Position numbers and translations under genes: made by a program. Shown in pieces: positions 33,976 through 49,505 of a DNA stretch of 64,000 nucleotides; positions within the stretch are counted from its first letter, which is position 1; every line of letters starts with the position of its first letter. Where the stretch lies: positions 33,150,501 to 33,214,500 of the forward strand of contig CM068592.1 in assembly GCA_035048485.1 (NCBI GenBank), given 5' to 3'. The stretch is from Pteria penguin. Lineage: Eukaryota; Mollusca; Bivalvia; Pterioida; Pteriidae. Below the pieces are notes generated by a model. That model made no database searches, was not told the origin of the DNA, and saw only the letters and a list, made by a program, of their open reading frames with translations.

Positions 33976-35744
33976 GGAAACAATTAATACTTTTTAATAT
34001 GAAATCAAGATCAAAATATATCCATAAAGATATATCGGATTAATGAAACGGAATATTAATATTCAACATTCTTTTAAGGTAATTTGTTTCATCGAATTAT
34101 GTTATAACGTTTAACATTGAATAAGCGATTCACGTATATTGTTCAGCGGGAAGTAAGTGACTCACCAGCTCTCACACTTTTTAGCCTTAATGTACATTCT
34201 CACCTCAATAAAATCAGTCTTTATACAGAATCTATTTTGTATACTCATATCAAGCGTAAAGATAAGAAATTACCATACCAAAGGTTCCAATCAATGTGCT
34301 CCATTTTATAGCCTTAAGAAATGGACAATAATAAGTGCTTGATATAATATCTAGAATTGAGAACTGATCTAGATCTGTTACAGAATGTCTAGGAGCTCAA
34401 ACTCTAATATCTAGCTCTACATCAGAGATAATGTTATTATATACTCTTACTTGCCAGAATGTTATAGTGAACACAAATAAATCAATTTGTAGTATAGATA
34501 TTATTTTAAATTTTGAGATATTTGATTTTTTTTAGTTTTAATGGTAATTGATTCTTAGTTCTCTTATTAGTTAGGTCCTGACCTGGTAAATGGTTCCTTC
34601 GTTCTTGATCATTCAGTATTATATATTTCATGATATTAAATGGTTGAGATACAGGAACTATCTTGAATTTTGTAAATCGACTGATATGCAATATAATACA
34701 TCATATACCTATTAATATAAAATATTTAGATATATACTTCTGTGATAAAACTGAATAATTTGAGTCTCTTAACTCTCATTTGTGAATGTGTAATTTAAGG
34801 AGGGTTTTCCCTTAACACTTTACTCATCTTTATCCTATGATCGCAATGTCTACATAGTTTTCCTTTGATAATATACATAAACTCATTTTGTGTATTTGTA
34901 ATAGCTATATTACTAAAACTTACAAGTTTTACATTGCAACAATATTTTATTCTATTAATATTTATTTGAAATCAGTTTGAATATACGTAAGGTTAAGTAA
35001 CTGTAAGAAAACGCAAGGCTTATAGCTTCCTCTTGGCATATATTTAATAATGCTTTTCTTTCTCGGCCTGATAAACAAGTAGTCCCAGTCATTCCTGAGT
35101 ATGAATTTCAGAATATATATTTTCAGGAAAAAATATGGAGAATTATGAAAATCTTATCCTACCTAAAGTAAGAAACAACCCACAATAACGATGTGCATAT
35201 TTTACACACTGCATATTGATCATGATTATTGGTGATTTATATCCTACTGGACAATCCTAATGTCAACTACATGCTTGAGAAGGCATGAAATACGTCAGCG
35301 TCTGTTCTTATTGACGACTGTATAGTCAGAATGCTTTTCAGTGGCCTAATATACATCATCTGTGGTACATTGGTTAATAGACACTTGACTTGACGTTTAG
35401 TGGCAGCGGGCGCTGTGCAAGTCTTAGATTATGAGCACTCTTATAACTATGCCACCTTGAAGCAATGAAATTTGCAATGATTAGGTTTCCAAACAGAAAG
35501 CATACATCCGTAATGAAACCACTAATTGCTGAATAAGTTATATATTATAGGTCACAGGAGACCTGAATGTAGGTTTGAGGGACTAGAAAAGACTAGAAAG
35601 ACATTCCATTGCCACATATGAACATATTAAAACATCTTATAATACATAAATACAAGCGTCATAGTTAATTGCTAATGCAAGATTTCCATACCTCATTGTT
35701 GGGTTTTCAAGTAATCTAAATTACCAAATTATCAATAGAAAGAT
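33976..35744. other. Unassigned AT-rich sequence
   Basis: Nothing recognised. Confidence 0.3.
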
Positions 35745-35802
35745 GATTACACACACACACACACACATACACACACGCACACAAATATATATATATATAT
35801 AT
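35745..35802. repeat. Compound (AC)n/(AT)n microsatellite
   Basis: An AC run with single interruptions passes into a short AT run ending near 35802. Confidence 0.9.
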
Positions 35803-38800
35803 AGACTCAGAAAAGATTTTATTATGTAGTAAAGTGTTTTTCGAATACAATGTAAACTACAACATTTTGAACTAACAATTTTAGTTGCCAAAAAATAAAA
35901 ACAAAACACTTTTGACTGAAAGAAAGCACAAAAGATCACAAATTGATACAACATAAATTCAAAAATTCTCTCCCAAAAACTATCATTACCCAAATTCAAG
36001 AATATCATACCATGCATAAGTGTTCCTTCCTCTTGTATTGGACAAAATATAAATCAAACACAATCTGTCTACACTCATCAGTTGTCCATGCTGTTTCTAT
36101 GAGGATTTTCAAGATACTGTCAAAGATCAGTGACTGATCAACACAATATTCGGTCACAAAACTCCTGTTATGTCTTTGAGTCTTCCCCGGTAACTGTCAA
36201 AACGCCGTAATCAATATATATCGAGCGATTCAATTGGCTGATAGGCTATGCTTACAATGAGTTATCATTTGCGTTAGGAGAATTCTAAACACGTGAAAAG
36301 CGTAATTGATATTCACTCCTCTCTAAAATCAGACATATCCCGTGAGTTCGTTTGTAATAATTGATGCTGATATAATTTCCAACCCATCACATTATGATGT
36401 GTTCCTTTAGATACTGTTGTATGTTGATTACACAACAACAACAACAACAACAACTACTACTACTACTACTACTACTACTACCACAACTATCATTATTACT
36501 ACTAATAATACTACTGCTGATGTTACTACTATTGTAACTACCAGTGTATGAAAATTCAGACTGTCCGAAGGCAAAAACTATCTGAAATGGTGTGTGGCTA
36601 TCTCAGTTTTATTGTAAAAATTGGATTCAGGTAGCCCATATGACATCTCATAGACAAAACTGATTTCACACATTCTTTTGCTACTACCACGACTACTTTT
36701 GATTATGATGATGCTGATAATAATGATGACGAAGATTATCGTCGATGGGTTCACTGACAAGTCTCAAAACTTGCCGGATTAAATATCTGTAATCTATATT
36801 GTTAAAAGAAATGCAAATCTTTGCAGTATACTTTCAAAGTTTCCAAGGTACGATGAGCAGAAGGCTATTACAGTTTTAAAAATGAAATGTGTTTGCCGAA
36901 AACCCTTTATTGTAAGTAGACAATAAGAAATGCAATCACACATTGTGTTGTGTTCAACTCGATTATCATTTTAATTATTTTAAATATCCTGCAAGATTTT
37001 AAATTACATGTTAATGAGTTAAAACAATCCTTCTATTTCAATCATCATGTCTGCTGCAATTGTTTCTATACCGAGATTAATGTTTACAGCAAATACAGTT
37101 TAGATAGCTTGTATTCAAAAAGCGTATCCGTGTTAAACATAGCCTCTGAAGTTCCCTCTAATAAGTATTTAATGGATTGTGCACAGATGCTTAAGAGTTT
37201 AATTATTCATATCGCTTCCAGTTTTATCATGCGATGAAAACCGGTATAAATGCAAACGACGATACCTTATCTTTAAAGCCATAGCAGAGCTGACATTCAT
37301 TAACTAATTGCTTATGTCAATTTCAGTGTTAAAGTATACATACAATATGCTTCAAGTTTACTTCTCTTTTACAGCGCACGCTGAATTGGTATATATTTCT
37401 TATAACAATGTAGTTGAAATTGGTTGTCTTGTCTCTTCTGTACCTCTGTTTTTATTTTTCTTCTTCTTGAATCTAACTTTTTATCTTATTCTTTTCAATG
37501 ACATTATAGCACAAAATGCTGTTACCTTTGTATGTGATCCACGTTCAACATTCTAGAACAAGGTATACATTTGAAAGAGTATCACGTGATGTCCGAGATT
37601 TATAGTCCAGATGAAAAAATGCAAAGTTGGTGGTACTGGTTTTACAAGAAAACAAGCTGTGTTTATGAAACACTGATGTCCCCTTCGGCAACAAAGTCTA
37701 AAAAGTTATTTTTAGCGTGAAGGTCATTGTCAGGATGAAAAGGTCATTGACGTTGGTTTCATTTGAAAGCGCTTCATTAGTTGAGTACGCGTGTGAAATA
37801 TGAAGTCTCTATCACTCACTGTTTAAACGTTATTGCCTAGGTTAAATTTGGCAACAGACAAACAAACAGACGGAAAAGAAATTATGCATAAAAAGAATTC
37901 CTAATTGAATTAGACCGGGTGTGTGGAAGGAGGGGGCGTATTTTCTAGCATCCTTCACCTGTCGCAAAGCAACTTATGGACGCTAGCATGATTCATGTCA
38001 GAGACTAATGTAAATGAATTTTCAGTTCATATGTGTGCAGTATAAATATCGTTTTTTAGTAAAGAGGCGCAAGAGACGTGTGTTACAGCGGGTATTGAAA
38101 TGTATGTGATAATAGATATCTGTATTGAATGTGACATTAGATTTTTTGCACCATCTATGGGGTCGTATGAAGTAAACCTCGGCTGATAGATATATAACAA
38201 TATTATAGATGTACGAATGTAAATTGTCATAATGTATCATCAATCTAAGACAGGGGACATGCCTAATGGATATAATTACTGATTTGAATTATATGTCAAG
38301 CTCTAAAGCATAGAGGACTGGTATTATATAACCCTCTGGCACTGAACATCTCATTTGTAAGACCAGTGCGAGAAATATCTTTAAAACATATAATCACATC
38401 AATTTGGTGCTACTAATGGCAATATTGTTGTTCGAAATAAATACAATACATTCTGCTGTACCTCGGGTAAGCCTTGTGTGAATGCACCCCCTACCGCACA
38501 ACAATCTGTTCAGTCAAATGTATTCCCTCGAGCTCCGATCTGTGTAGTTAAATGTATCCACTCGCGCATAAATCTATCTGAGCTATTCAGTCAAACATAT
38601 CCCCCGTACAATATTCAATATATCTGGGCTATTCAGTCTAACATATTCCCATACAACAGTATGTCTAGGCTGTTCAGCCAACTGTGTCCCCTGTACATCA
38701 ATCTTTCTCTTCTTTTAGTCAATTGTATCCCAGTGCACACCAATCCTTTTCATTCATATTAGATTTCACCCGCAAGTATTCGTCAATCAAGTTGTATTAT

Positions 38801-39654
38801 TTGTCCTATACATCAAAAGAATAATTTGACGTATTTCTATCTGTACATCTCTATATACACAGCTTGAACAACTCCAAGTTAAAAATTACCAAACACCCCC
38901 CCCCCCCCAACTCTACGAGTTCCTCGCTCAACTCGAACATCTGTGTACATACGAATCCGATCAGAAGTACCTCAGGTTGTGAACCATGCACATGCAGATT
39001 TATTCTGAATTACTATAATCGATATGTAAACCGCCAAACAAGTGCTATGAATACTATAAGCACTATGAAAGGAGCATCTAAATGTATAACACCAGACTTA
39101 TAAAGCATTATGGAAAGGAGTGTGGAGTGCTTCATGATTTTAAATCCAAAACACTTTTCAGTTCAGTTTAAATTAATATTGGAGATTTCATTGATATAAA
39201 GTATATGATAATGTGTAATACTATGAAATATATTTGCAGTTTCATTAAATACACGAGAAACTTTAAAAAGTACCTCATAAAAGTTTTATTAAGTAGTGTT
39301 TCCATCTCTGTTTGTGCTCGGATGTTTACGTACTGATTACTGTACTATGGAACAAATGTTCTCATGCATGTTTCATAATTACAGCAACTTGACTTGCAAG
39401 TTGGCGTACAAATGGGAATATATGTACAGCAACTAAATAATAATGATTTGGTATGAATTGTAAACTCGGAAGATTTTTATGAAAAGGAAATTTAAAGCTT
39501 GAAATATGCTTTTGCTATAAAGTGTCAAATGTATGAAGTATCCAGGTAAGTAACGTTCGTGTATAAAAATCCTCATGATACGTATACACTTCTGGACAGA
39601 ATTTTTGTCTCTTCTGAGATGACGTCGCAATAAGAAACTGATATGGTATTATAA
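35803..39654. other. Unassigned sequence with trinucleotide repeats
   Basis: 36432-36482 holds (CAA)n followed by (CTA)n, and 38885-38908 a C run. No coding region or interspersed repeat recognised. The longest ORFs (up to about 98 codons) have no family resemblance. Confidence 0.35.
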
Positions 39655-39745
39655 GAATTCAAATCATTTGATCACGAGCATTACTGAAGAGACATAATTT
39701 GTCGAAATGCGGATCTGGTGCATAAAATTTAAGGTATACATGTTA
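39655..39745 (-). repeat. Family D repeat fragment
   Basis: Reverse of the family D core: GATCACGAGCATTACTGAAG, then GACATAATTTGTCGAAATGC and GGATCTGGTGCA, followed by the AT-rich end. Confidence 0.65.
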
Positions 39746-39772
39746 TATATTTACTATTAAGAAAAAAGTTGT

Positions 39773-39872
39773 CATGACAAATATTTCGGGCATAGAGTTT
39801 GCATGAGAGATATTTCGGGCATGGAGTTCCTATGACAAATATTTCGGGCATGGAGTTTCTTTGACGATATTT
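39773..39872. repeat. Short tandem array, 29-bp unit
   Basis: A little over three units of ATGACAAATATTTCGGGCAT plus GGAGTTTC, lying 30 bases from the end of the family D fragment. Confidence 0.85.
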
Positions 39873-40079
39873 GTTGTAATACCCATCTGGTGCAATTAAT
39901 TGGTATAAAATCTTACCCGTAAAGAATCGTAAGATCTGTCGTATGGTTCAACTTATGATAACTCTTTAATAAAGCATAAAGACATCTGATTCAGTCTTAT
40001 GACAAAAGTCATCACAGAAAAAAAATTAAAAACCAAAAAAAAAAAAAAAAAAACAAGCAATAAAGACATCACAAACATT

Positions 40080-40210
40080 CATTCGTAAAGCAGTTGAGGC
40101 ACCGGCTTAGAACGGTCAATTAGAATAAGGCTAGTTACTCAATCGGTGTGGTTATCCTCTTAATGGGCCTATCTTCCCACTCACCACAACGGCAGAGCAT
40201 TGAAGTGATA
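40080..40210 (-). repeat. Family A tail fragment
   Basis: Reverse blocks: GAGGCACCGGCTTAGAACGG (compare CGTCCTAAGTCGGTATCG), CAATCGGTGTGGTTATCC, and CTTCCCACTCACC. An A-rich run precedes it at 40040-40055. Confidence 0.6.
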
Positions 40211-41594
40211 GTCACGAAGGCGTCATAAGTTTTCACATAAATAGTTTAGTCGTTAAGTTACGACTTTTATACACGGCCTTAACTGCTTACCTAAGTAACA
40301 CTACTTAAGATTACTGGCTGCATCTACTGACGATGTCAATGAATTCACTACATTTTCTTTCTATTTCATTTAATTGTTCCTATTAGGTTTTCGTAGAAAG
40401 CAATACATTTTATATACAGATGTGTAGCACATTTAACAAAATTCTTCGTGCATTGAAACTATGACATCGGCCACAATATGGGAAACTTACATTTAAAGCT
40501 ATATCAGATTAATTACTTAATAATTTACATTTGCTCTGTCAGCAGAAATACAAAGGTTGCTTTTACTTTCCATTTTGATTGAACCCCTCTTTCAATCGCC
40601 ACGAATAACTGACGACCTGCTCGGCGAATAATGTTCAGGAAAATATATAAATTATTTTCTAAATTAAATTTACTCACTAACTTCAAGTTCACATTTATCA
40701 ACAAATATGAATACAAAGCGTTTACACTCAGAGGAATGAATGTTTGGGGCTTTAATGTAGTTAGAGAGAGAGAGGTTTGGGAGAGGATTAACTGGTCAAA
40801 GTAGACATATATGAATCCTTGTGTTGTAAATTTCAACCATTTTACATACTATCAATGACAACAGCAACAACAAATTACAGTCAATGGCAAGAGAGACAGA
40901 GAGAGAGATCGACGTATGTTTTTGATTAGATATTCTAACAAGATACTTTTGCGAAACGCAAATATTCCCGGCAGTAACAAAGTCCAATGAAGGCAAATTT
41001 TGCAATGTCCTATGTCTGGATAACACCCTACCCATGGAAACAAGCACGTGGAATATGAAAGCCCTACTTTTTACACCTCCAGAGTTATAAGCAGTGTTAA
41101 AGTTTTTTTTGAAATGTAGGTCACGGTTAAGGTCACTAGGTGAAAAATTATTGTAGAGATGAAAAGGCCTTGTCACAAGTAATACAATATATATGTAAAA
41201 TATGACAGCTCTATCTCTTATGATTCAAAATGTTGTAACCAATATTTTTAATATAAACCATGTAGAGGTTTGAAATTTGCATTTGATATTTGCATCCCCC
41301 TCCCGAATGTGAAACTATTTTTGCGGCGTTAGGATAATTAACCAATGTACATATATTATAATAAAATAAAAACTGGAAAGAAAAAAATGTAGTCGTAAGT
41401 TCCTTTGTGATAAAGGCTGCAGAAGTATCTGAGTATGGAGATATAATTGTGATTCTCATAAAACAGTGTAGTATTAAAGAGTATAGCAAATTGTAATTTA
41501 GTCATACGATGACAATGTATACAAAGAACCAAAAGCAAATGTGGAAAGATGAGTAGCTTACAAATCTACCATTATGGTTTGAACTTATGAAAAT
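40211..41594. other. Unassigned sequence
   Basis: Nothing recognised. ORFs at 40525-41176 lack domain resemblance. Confidence 0.3.
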
Positions 41595-42240
<646 letters not shown>

Positions 42241-45200
42241 TATCTGCTTGTGTAATACTATATTGCTTATGGAGAAAGGTAGGTTCTCTGATCACATTAG
42301 GGTCTTGTCAAGAGATTTTAACCCCCTCAAATAAATATCAGGACATGTATACATATTCTAGAGCATTTCGACAATTGCCGAAAATGTGAACCAACCCCCA
42401 ACCCCCACCCTCTCCCCCCAAAAAAACATTTAAAAAGCAATTTAATTTCCAAACTGACCTGAAAATAAGAGCCAAAGACAGCGTTGTGCAAGTAAAGAGA
42501 TCGTTGTAGCTTTCTAATCTAAGCATATCTCCAATGGATCCGATCCCCAGTGCTCGAAAGGCTACTCAATATGAAGGATCTGGCTCGCTATATTTACGAT
42601 TTTGATTTGGTAAAAGTTATCTGAATTGGCGTTCTTCATGCGTAACACCAGTTACAACATGGCCGTAAGAGGAATAGTTGAAATCTGAAGAGCAGTTACA
42701 GGGTTGAGCAAAGTGAGAGATTAGTAAACTGCAAAACTGTTTAGGTAAAAATGTATCGTACTGATGATGCATAGGTTAAAAAAATCTGGCGAAGAGGTGT
42801 TGCCCCTTCCACTTTTTACTCGGTAATATTCTAGTAAATTATATATAATAATGTATTTTAATATGATTTCAAAACAATACTATTAATAACTTAATGGTAC
42901 AGAATTAATTAAATCGTTACATATCATTTGGTTAAGATATCATTATATCTAGTGTTTGTTTTACCTGTATTGTGACTTAATGTATTTATCACTATATAGG
43001 GGAAATACTAGCGCTATGAAATTCAGGTAAAAAACAAATGCGAGTAAATTCAATAGTTTACTCGGAAAAATAAGATAATAAATCTGAGGTTAACTGTGTG
43101 ATAGACATCGACATTGACGGTCACTTACTCCAACGTAATGGAGTAGGAGATTTGGTTATCCCGTTAACTAGTGCCAAACCCTCCCGGTACACCAGAAAAA
43201 CCGATAAAACACGTTTTCATGAAATGAACCTTTTTGATTTGCTTTCTACGTCACTGTGGATGTGTATCTACAAAAAGATACGCTTTTAAAACATTATTTA
43301 GGAATTTTGTCTTAAGCAATTTTGGTAAAAAAAAAAATTCAATTCTAGACGACTCCGAGTTTATTGATAGGGTGATTAGAATTTTCAGTCTTTCTTCATA
43401 TAGCTGTGATGTTAAGATATCCAGAATAATAGCATCAACTCCATACTCGGAATAGTTAATTCAAGTAGACACCCTGAACCTGATAAACATTTATTATATA
43501 TTGAAGTAAATCTTCCTAAAACTTATGTCATACCTTCGGCATCGTCGTCGTCAAATGACCATATGTCTTATTCTTTATTAAAAAAATAATAATAACGAAT
43601 TTCTTATGTGTATTCCTCATTAATGGTTATCCAAATGATTTAGGAATATCTGACCTCCTTACATTGACATCTGTCGTATCTTTTTAATAGTAAGATGTAT
43701 GTCTATCAAACTAAACATCTTTTTTGGTGCACAGAGCTTCTGATTTGTCATATCTTTGTATTTCATGACCTTGGCTTTAACTTAAAGTCAGTTCTGTCAC
43801 CGTAACCACATCCTTTGAACAGAGAATTCCGCTGAACACATATTTTAACCCATCTGACGAGCTTTATTGTCCTCCATATTATTCCGCCACTACATGTAAA
43901 TATGTACGAACCACCCCATGCCGATTTTCCGTATCGGCCCAGATTAAATCAAATGCTATTATTTTGTGATTAAATCAAACGCTGTTATTTTATTTTTTCC
44001 CGGAATTTCAATTGTGAGTAATATTCAGTATTCTGTAGTATCTACCCAACACTTTAATTCCAAAGTGTGTTCAAATTCTAGATTTGCCTTTAATTAAGCC
44101 AGGAAATGATTACACCCACTTTGTTTATTTTACCAGCAAATGACAGCTTAATTACTTACATCAGGTTGGAAAGTGTTTAATTCGGACCTTTTCATTTATA
44201 CAATCCATTGGGCCAACAGGAGTGACCAAGCTAGTTGAACACTCAGTAGTCTGTCGTCAAAAACAAATTGAAATATCCAAGAAAAAGTACAAAGTAACAA
44301 TTTATGACAGGAATTTATTGTAAAAAAACAGTAGAGAGAGAGAGAGAATAATCAATTATACATCAAGAATGTGTTGATTTTGGGCGATCATTACACATTT
44401 GTAAATTCTTAAAACTGAATGGTAATTATATGGTACGAATGTGTAAGCTTTTCCTGATGGCAAGTCATCGTAAATATATATTTATGTATAAGTAGTACCC
44501 AAGGATATCACTGATATTTACTGATCCGACATGTATACTGCTTGTATACAACGCTGACAGCTCAATAAACACCACAATTCCTCAGTAAACTATGGCAATT
44601 ACCTACCGCTATGTAATCATGGTTTATGATGTGGTAAGATTTCAAGTTGTGTGTGTACGTGTGCAAGTGTTAACTGCATGAGTTTGACAAGAAGTTCTTT
44701 TTTTTTCATTATCATATATATTTTATTCAGTATACTGGATATCAATACTGAGATAAAAAATCATATATGCATAAAGTACATTTTCTGCTAGATATATGTA
44801 TAAACCAAACCTATTTCTATAAACTTAGCATTGATGTTTGAAAGTTGGAATGCAATGAGTTTACTTTTGGAGTAACATAAGCTTTAACTTAGACTGGTTG
44901 TCGGAATAAGTTAAAAGTGTAAGTTACTCGATAAAATCAAGCATTAGTAAACTTAAGAGAAACATGAGGACCCGTCATCATTCTACAATCGGTGGCCCAG
45001 TTGTAATGACAGAACTAGATTGAATACACAACAAAACTAATTATTACAATAACTTTTTAGACGAACTTGGAATAAATGTAAATCGGGAAAACTACGTCTA
45101 CTCACCTCGCACTCCCCATGGATGTCTTCCTTTCGAACCATACATCAGCATTCAGTGCCTCTAAATATATGTTCTATAGACAGTGAGTTCGAGTTACCTT

Positions 45201-46599
45201 ATTTATATTGAATTCCATATTTTTATTAAGAAAATCCTTACAACAAAGATGTATTGCAGGATCTAGTTATTGCATCACAAGACCTCTCTTTTACAATACC
45301 ATCCTTTATGATATTATACTCTTTAGCACCATTGGTTATTGTTTTATTACACTTAGTGTAGATCTTCTGTAATACAATCGACAGTAAATGTGGGTGATCG
45401 GTATCACGATGAAAAGAAAATGAAAATAAATCTGGACAAAAACTTGTGCCGATTAAAAGAGTTTGCTAATGTAAAGGTTCATATTTACTAGATTGTGTAA
45501 AACACAATTCTGTTATATCTAGAATCGAAACTGTGCATTTATGCATGTTTACTATAAGCTGTAATATGTCTGATGTGAGAGAGATAGGATGCTTCAGGCA
45601 TGTATAGAAGTTACATCGTTGATTATTCTCAGACTGCCCCAAGGATTGAAACATAAAATAACCATACTGTTGATCTCACATCCGAGAAGAAATCCAGACA
45701 TATGACAAGGCATATCATCTACAGATTTAAACTTTTCTGTGTAATTATGAGTCAATATATTAATCACAATACAATTTATGCCATATCAGCGTTTCATTAA
45801 TGACTATGCATAAATGTTTATTAACTTACCGCAGTCTTTAATGGAATTCTCCTAGCAAGCTATCACAATTTGAGAGACACTATAAATACGCTTTTGTTAG
45901 CCGATTTGTCAACATAAAAAGCAGCTTATCGCTACCTTTACTTTAACATGATATATTAGTGTATTATCTCTTAGTAATGAACAAATTGCTTTACTATCGC
46001 ACACGCAATATGTTTTGAAGACGAACCACAAACAACTCTTATAACTAATACTTTGGACGCCTTTCAGTCTCGAAGATGCAGTCTAAATACTTACAATCAA
46101 GATAAAGTTTTAATCATATAGAACGGGTAGTGATTGAGAATGGAATAATTTTCCAGGTATTTATAGAAGATAAATAAGCTCTTTCTACGTGTTTCACAGT
46201 ACCTATGCATCCTTCCTCTTAGCACAGCGTGAAAGAATTGGTGTAGCATAACCTAAATTTTATGTTTTATTTTTACTGACGATTTTTAAGATGCTGGAAA
46301 ATTATGAAAGTTTTTATATAAAACATATGAAATTGATTATCTAATAAGTTAGAAATTAATGCAAGTTAATGTTTATTTTTTTGCCTGGGGTTTGGTTTTG
46401 GAATAAATATATTTATTATTGGATTTAATGAAATGCATTGTAGAATGATTTCTTTCATAATAAACAGTCTAATAACATTAGCTCACATAAAGGAACAAAT
46501 CTACATACACAAAAGAACTCTGTATTTATGAATAGATTTAGTGATGTAGAATACAAAAGTGTAAGTAGGAAGCCGTCACATCAACCCACCAGTGTAGAG
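42241..46599. other. Unassigned AT-rich sequence
   Basis: 4.4 kb without a supportable gene. ORFs such as 43098-43289 and 43234-43455 were read and show no recognisable family. A short (GA)n lies at 44333-44347. Confidence 0.3.
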
Positions 46600-46690
46600 A
46601 AACATAGACCATTATACATTAGAGGCGAGATCAGGTCCCTGATGAGTTAGCGTCTTTTGTCTGGTTAGTTGTTTATCTATCCATGTAAGA
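46600..46690 (-). repeat. Weak PLE-like 3' box fragment
   Basis: GCGAGATCAGGTCCCTGATG then AGTTAGCGTCTTTTGTCTGG follows the reversed order of the shared box (GAGATCAGGTGCCC, GAGTGAGCATCTCCTG), diverged. Confidence 0.4.
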
Positions 46691-48449
46691 TTTGAACTAA
46701 AAGAGGGAATCCGACCAATCTAGTGTGGAAATACGCATACACTACATGGTACAAATCACAAGTAATTATCTTTTGTTGAAAAGTCATGCCCATCACACAG
46801 GATGATATGCAGTAGGTGATTTATGTGTTTAACATTTGCTATTTTTTATACTATTTCAGGAATCATTTACGGTTTCTTAGAAATCAGTGCGGATTTGAAA
46901 CGACATTAATGAGTACTGCATATTCGTAGAAGAAAAGATTACATCATACATGTATATCCAAAAATAAAAACTGAAAAACGCGCATGAAATCTTTCAGGTT
47001 ACAACTCTACAGTAATGAAATATAAAAACCATTAAGGGAAATTTTCTTAGAAATCGTTAATCATTTTCAATGGATGAGGTAATGACAGTTTATAAGTTAA
47101 AATAATTGTACTTTAATGATAATATAAAAAAGCAATTTTTATCTCATGCATGTCACGATGCGCAATGTGTTATAATATAAACGTATATACCCGCTAGCTG
47201 TGATAAATAAACAACATCCGTCATGTAATTACATATCCAAAAGGTTATTTACGCAAGTTAGACATGAATATTGCTTAAAGAAGATTGATTGTACTTTAAA
47301 AATTCGTGCTGATCATTGATTTGTCTACTGAAAAGAAATTCAAGTAATAAATACAAAGGAGAAAATATGAAATTTTACATAAGTATTTATTTAGCCTGAC
47401 CCGACATCTGGGGGCTAGTGGCATTCAATCAAAAACTTAAACAAAAGTATTTTTGGATGTAAACTATAATTACACGAAATAACATATTAAGTGGTAAGAT
47501 GTAAGCCCCTCCTCTTTATCAAACAGCTAGCGGATAGTGATAATTTGACTAGTATCGATCAAATATCACGCTGGCCACAAGAGCGGTAGAGCGGGGTACT
47601 TGTGATCAACCATGCGAAACTATGCGACATAACATTGATATCAATGAACGCAAAGAACGATCATGAAAATTTGTCAATCCACGGTCTAAACTTTCTTTAA
47701 TTTCGGGATAATTATTTTTAATTGACAATAGGTGATTAACGTAATGAAGAGAGAAAAGTAAAATTTTCAATCAGAAATTAATTAAAAGAAAGCGTTTTAG
47801 TATATCTGAGTTTCTTCCACATACCAATCTGTTTCTAAAACCTAACAATGAACATCATAACTTTGAATCTATCACCTGATAGGCATCAAGCGTTACAGGC
47901 ATTTTATTTTTTTTGGGAGGGGGGCACTATGACCGAAATTGGGACAAATACTCCGCCTGCGCTATGACTGAGGACCCTGTGGACACCGAACTGCCTCACA
48001 ATGAGCCTCTCATTCCACAACTTGAAGAGGAACACGAATGCCTAGATTGATTTTCGTCACACTGCGCGCTAGATAATCGCAGATGTGGTGACCAGAATCG
48101 TAATCATAGAAAGAGAAAGGTCCTATACAAGAAGTTGTGGACAATTCTGTTCCATCGTAGCGTGTGGGATGAATCTCGATATTTAGATAGAAATACTCGG
48201 GCAATTAGTGCGAAAAAAAGTTGAAATAGATTTGTATGGACAAACTGTCGTATGAAATATCCGCTCATCTCCTCAAACTCTTTATGAAATCCGAATAGGG
48301 ATCAAAATAAACAAATACATCAAACACCCCACCTCCTAAAAAATAATAAAACAAATCAAAATGAAAAAATAAAAAAATAATCGAATCTAGGAATATATTT
48401 TTCATTACCAATTCAATTCCCACACATTGTTTACACCAAAACTATAGCA
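46691..48449. other. Unassigned sequence
   Basis: Nothing recognised. Confidence 0.3.
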
Positions 48450-49505
48450 TGTAAAGATGATGGATAAATCCAAACCATAAGTTTAAAAATCATGAAACCA
48501 GAGGACATACAAAATCAGTGAAGATGAAAAACAAGTGGAAAATAACAAAATATGTCTACTTGAAGAGCATATGTGAACCCCTGTGATGGAGTGAGATCAG
48601 GTGCCCGAGGAGAGTGAGCATCTCCTGCTTGCTAGCAACACCCGTCACATATACCCAGTAGAAAGAGTCAAATCGTGTAAATTCCATATGTATTTATATA
48701 TGGAGAAGTCAAAGTAGGTAACCTTCTAGTAAAGAAGGTGTCAAACCTGTGTAAAATGATCGGAATCGGTCTCAGTCCAGAATATCATTTAAAAGTCTGG
48801 ATAACGAAATATCATATGGAGTAATAAGAGTCTCGTAACGATCGTAGAACTTCCTCAGCAGCTTAACTGAAAGTCGCCTAGCGCTCAGAACAAAGTCATT
48901 GTAATTTGAACATGCTCTGGAATAACGTATTAACTGAGATATGAATACGCCGTATGCGGACGATGATACAATGTTGCTACTTATGAAAGGAAAGTTTGTG
49001 ATAGCGAAATTGAAATCGTCACGTTTGTCATAGAGTGGGGTGTTTAATTGACCATTAATGTCGATAGACAAGATAATATCTAAATACGAAGTAGAATTGC
49101 TACTTTCTGTGGTTTCTTTGACCTCCAGTTCACTTGGATAGATGATGCTAATGTAATCCGCGAATGAAGGATTATTAATTGAAAGCAAGTCATCTATATA
49201 TCTGCAAGTGAAATTTAAGCCAAAAGCTAATTGTTTTTCCCTTGCGAAAGCAAAGACTGCATGAATTCAGCTTCGTATGAGTAAAGGAATATGTCAGCCA
49301 GAAGCGGAGCACAGTTAGTGCCCATTGGAATGCCGACAATTTGTTGAAAAACCTTTCCTCCAAACACCACAAAAATGTTATCGATAAGAAAGTTCAACGT
49401 CTGGATGGCAGCTGTTTCAGAGTATTTATTTTTGGAATCAGAATTTTCCCTAACAAAGTAAGTTTTATCATGGCCTATAATTATATATTTGAATTTGCGG
49501 CTTCC
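48450..49505 (-). mobile_element. Family B element, 5'-truncated, RT palm to 3' end
   Basis: Begins with the terminus ATGTAAAGATGATGGATAAA (about 48449) and the box GAGGAGAGTGAGCATCTCC. The RT is in two frames. 49190-49480 holds the motif B region (IVGIPMGTNCAPLLADIFLY, in part), and 48772-49188 starts right at motif C and continues LSINNPSFADYISIIYPSE, YDKRDDFNFAITNFP, and the C-terminus DISLSRLLNDILD. A frameshift near 49240 matches the A-run slip seen in the 60 kb copy. It is cut at 49505, just after FKYIIIGHDKTYF. Confidence 0.85.
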
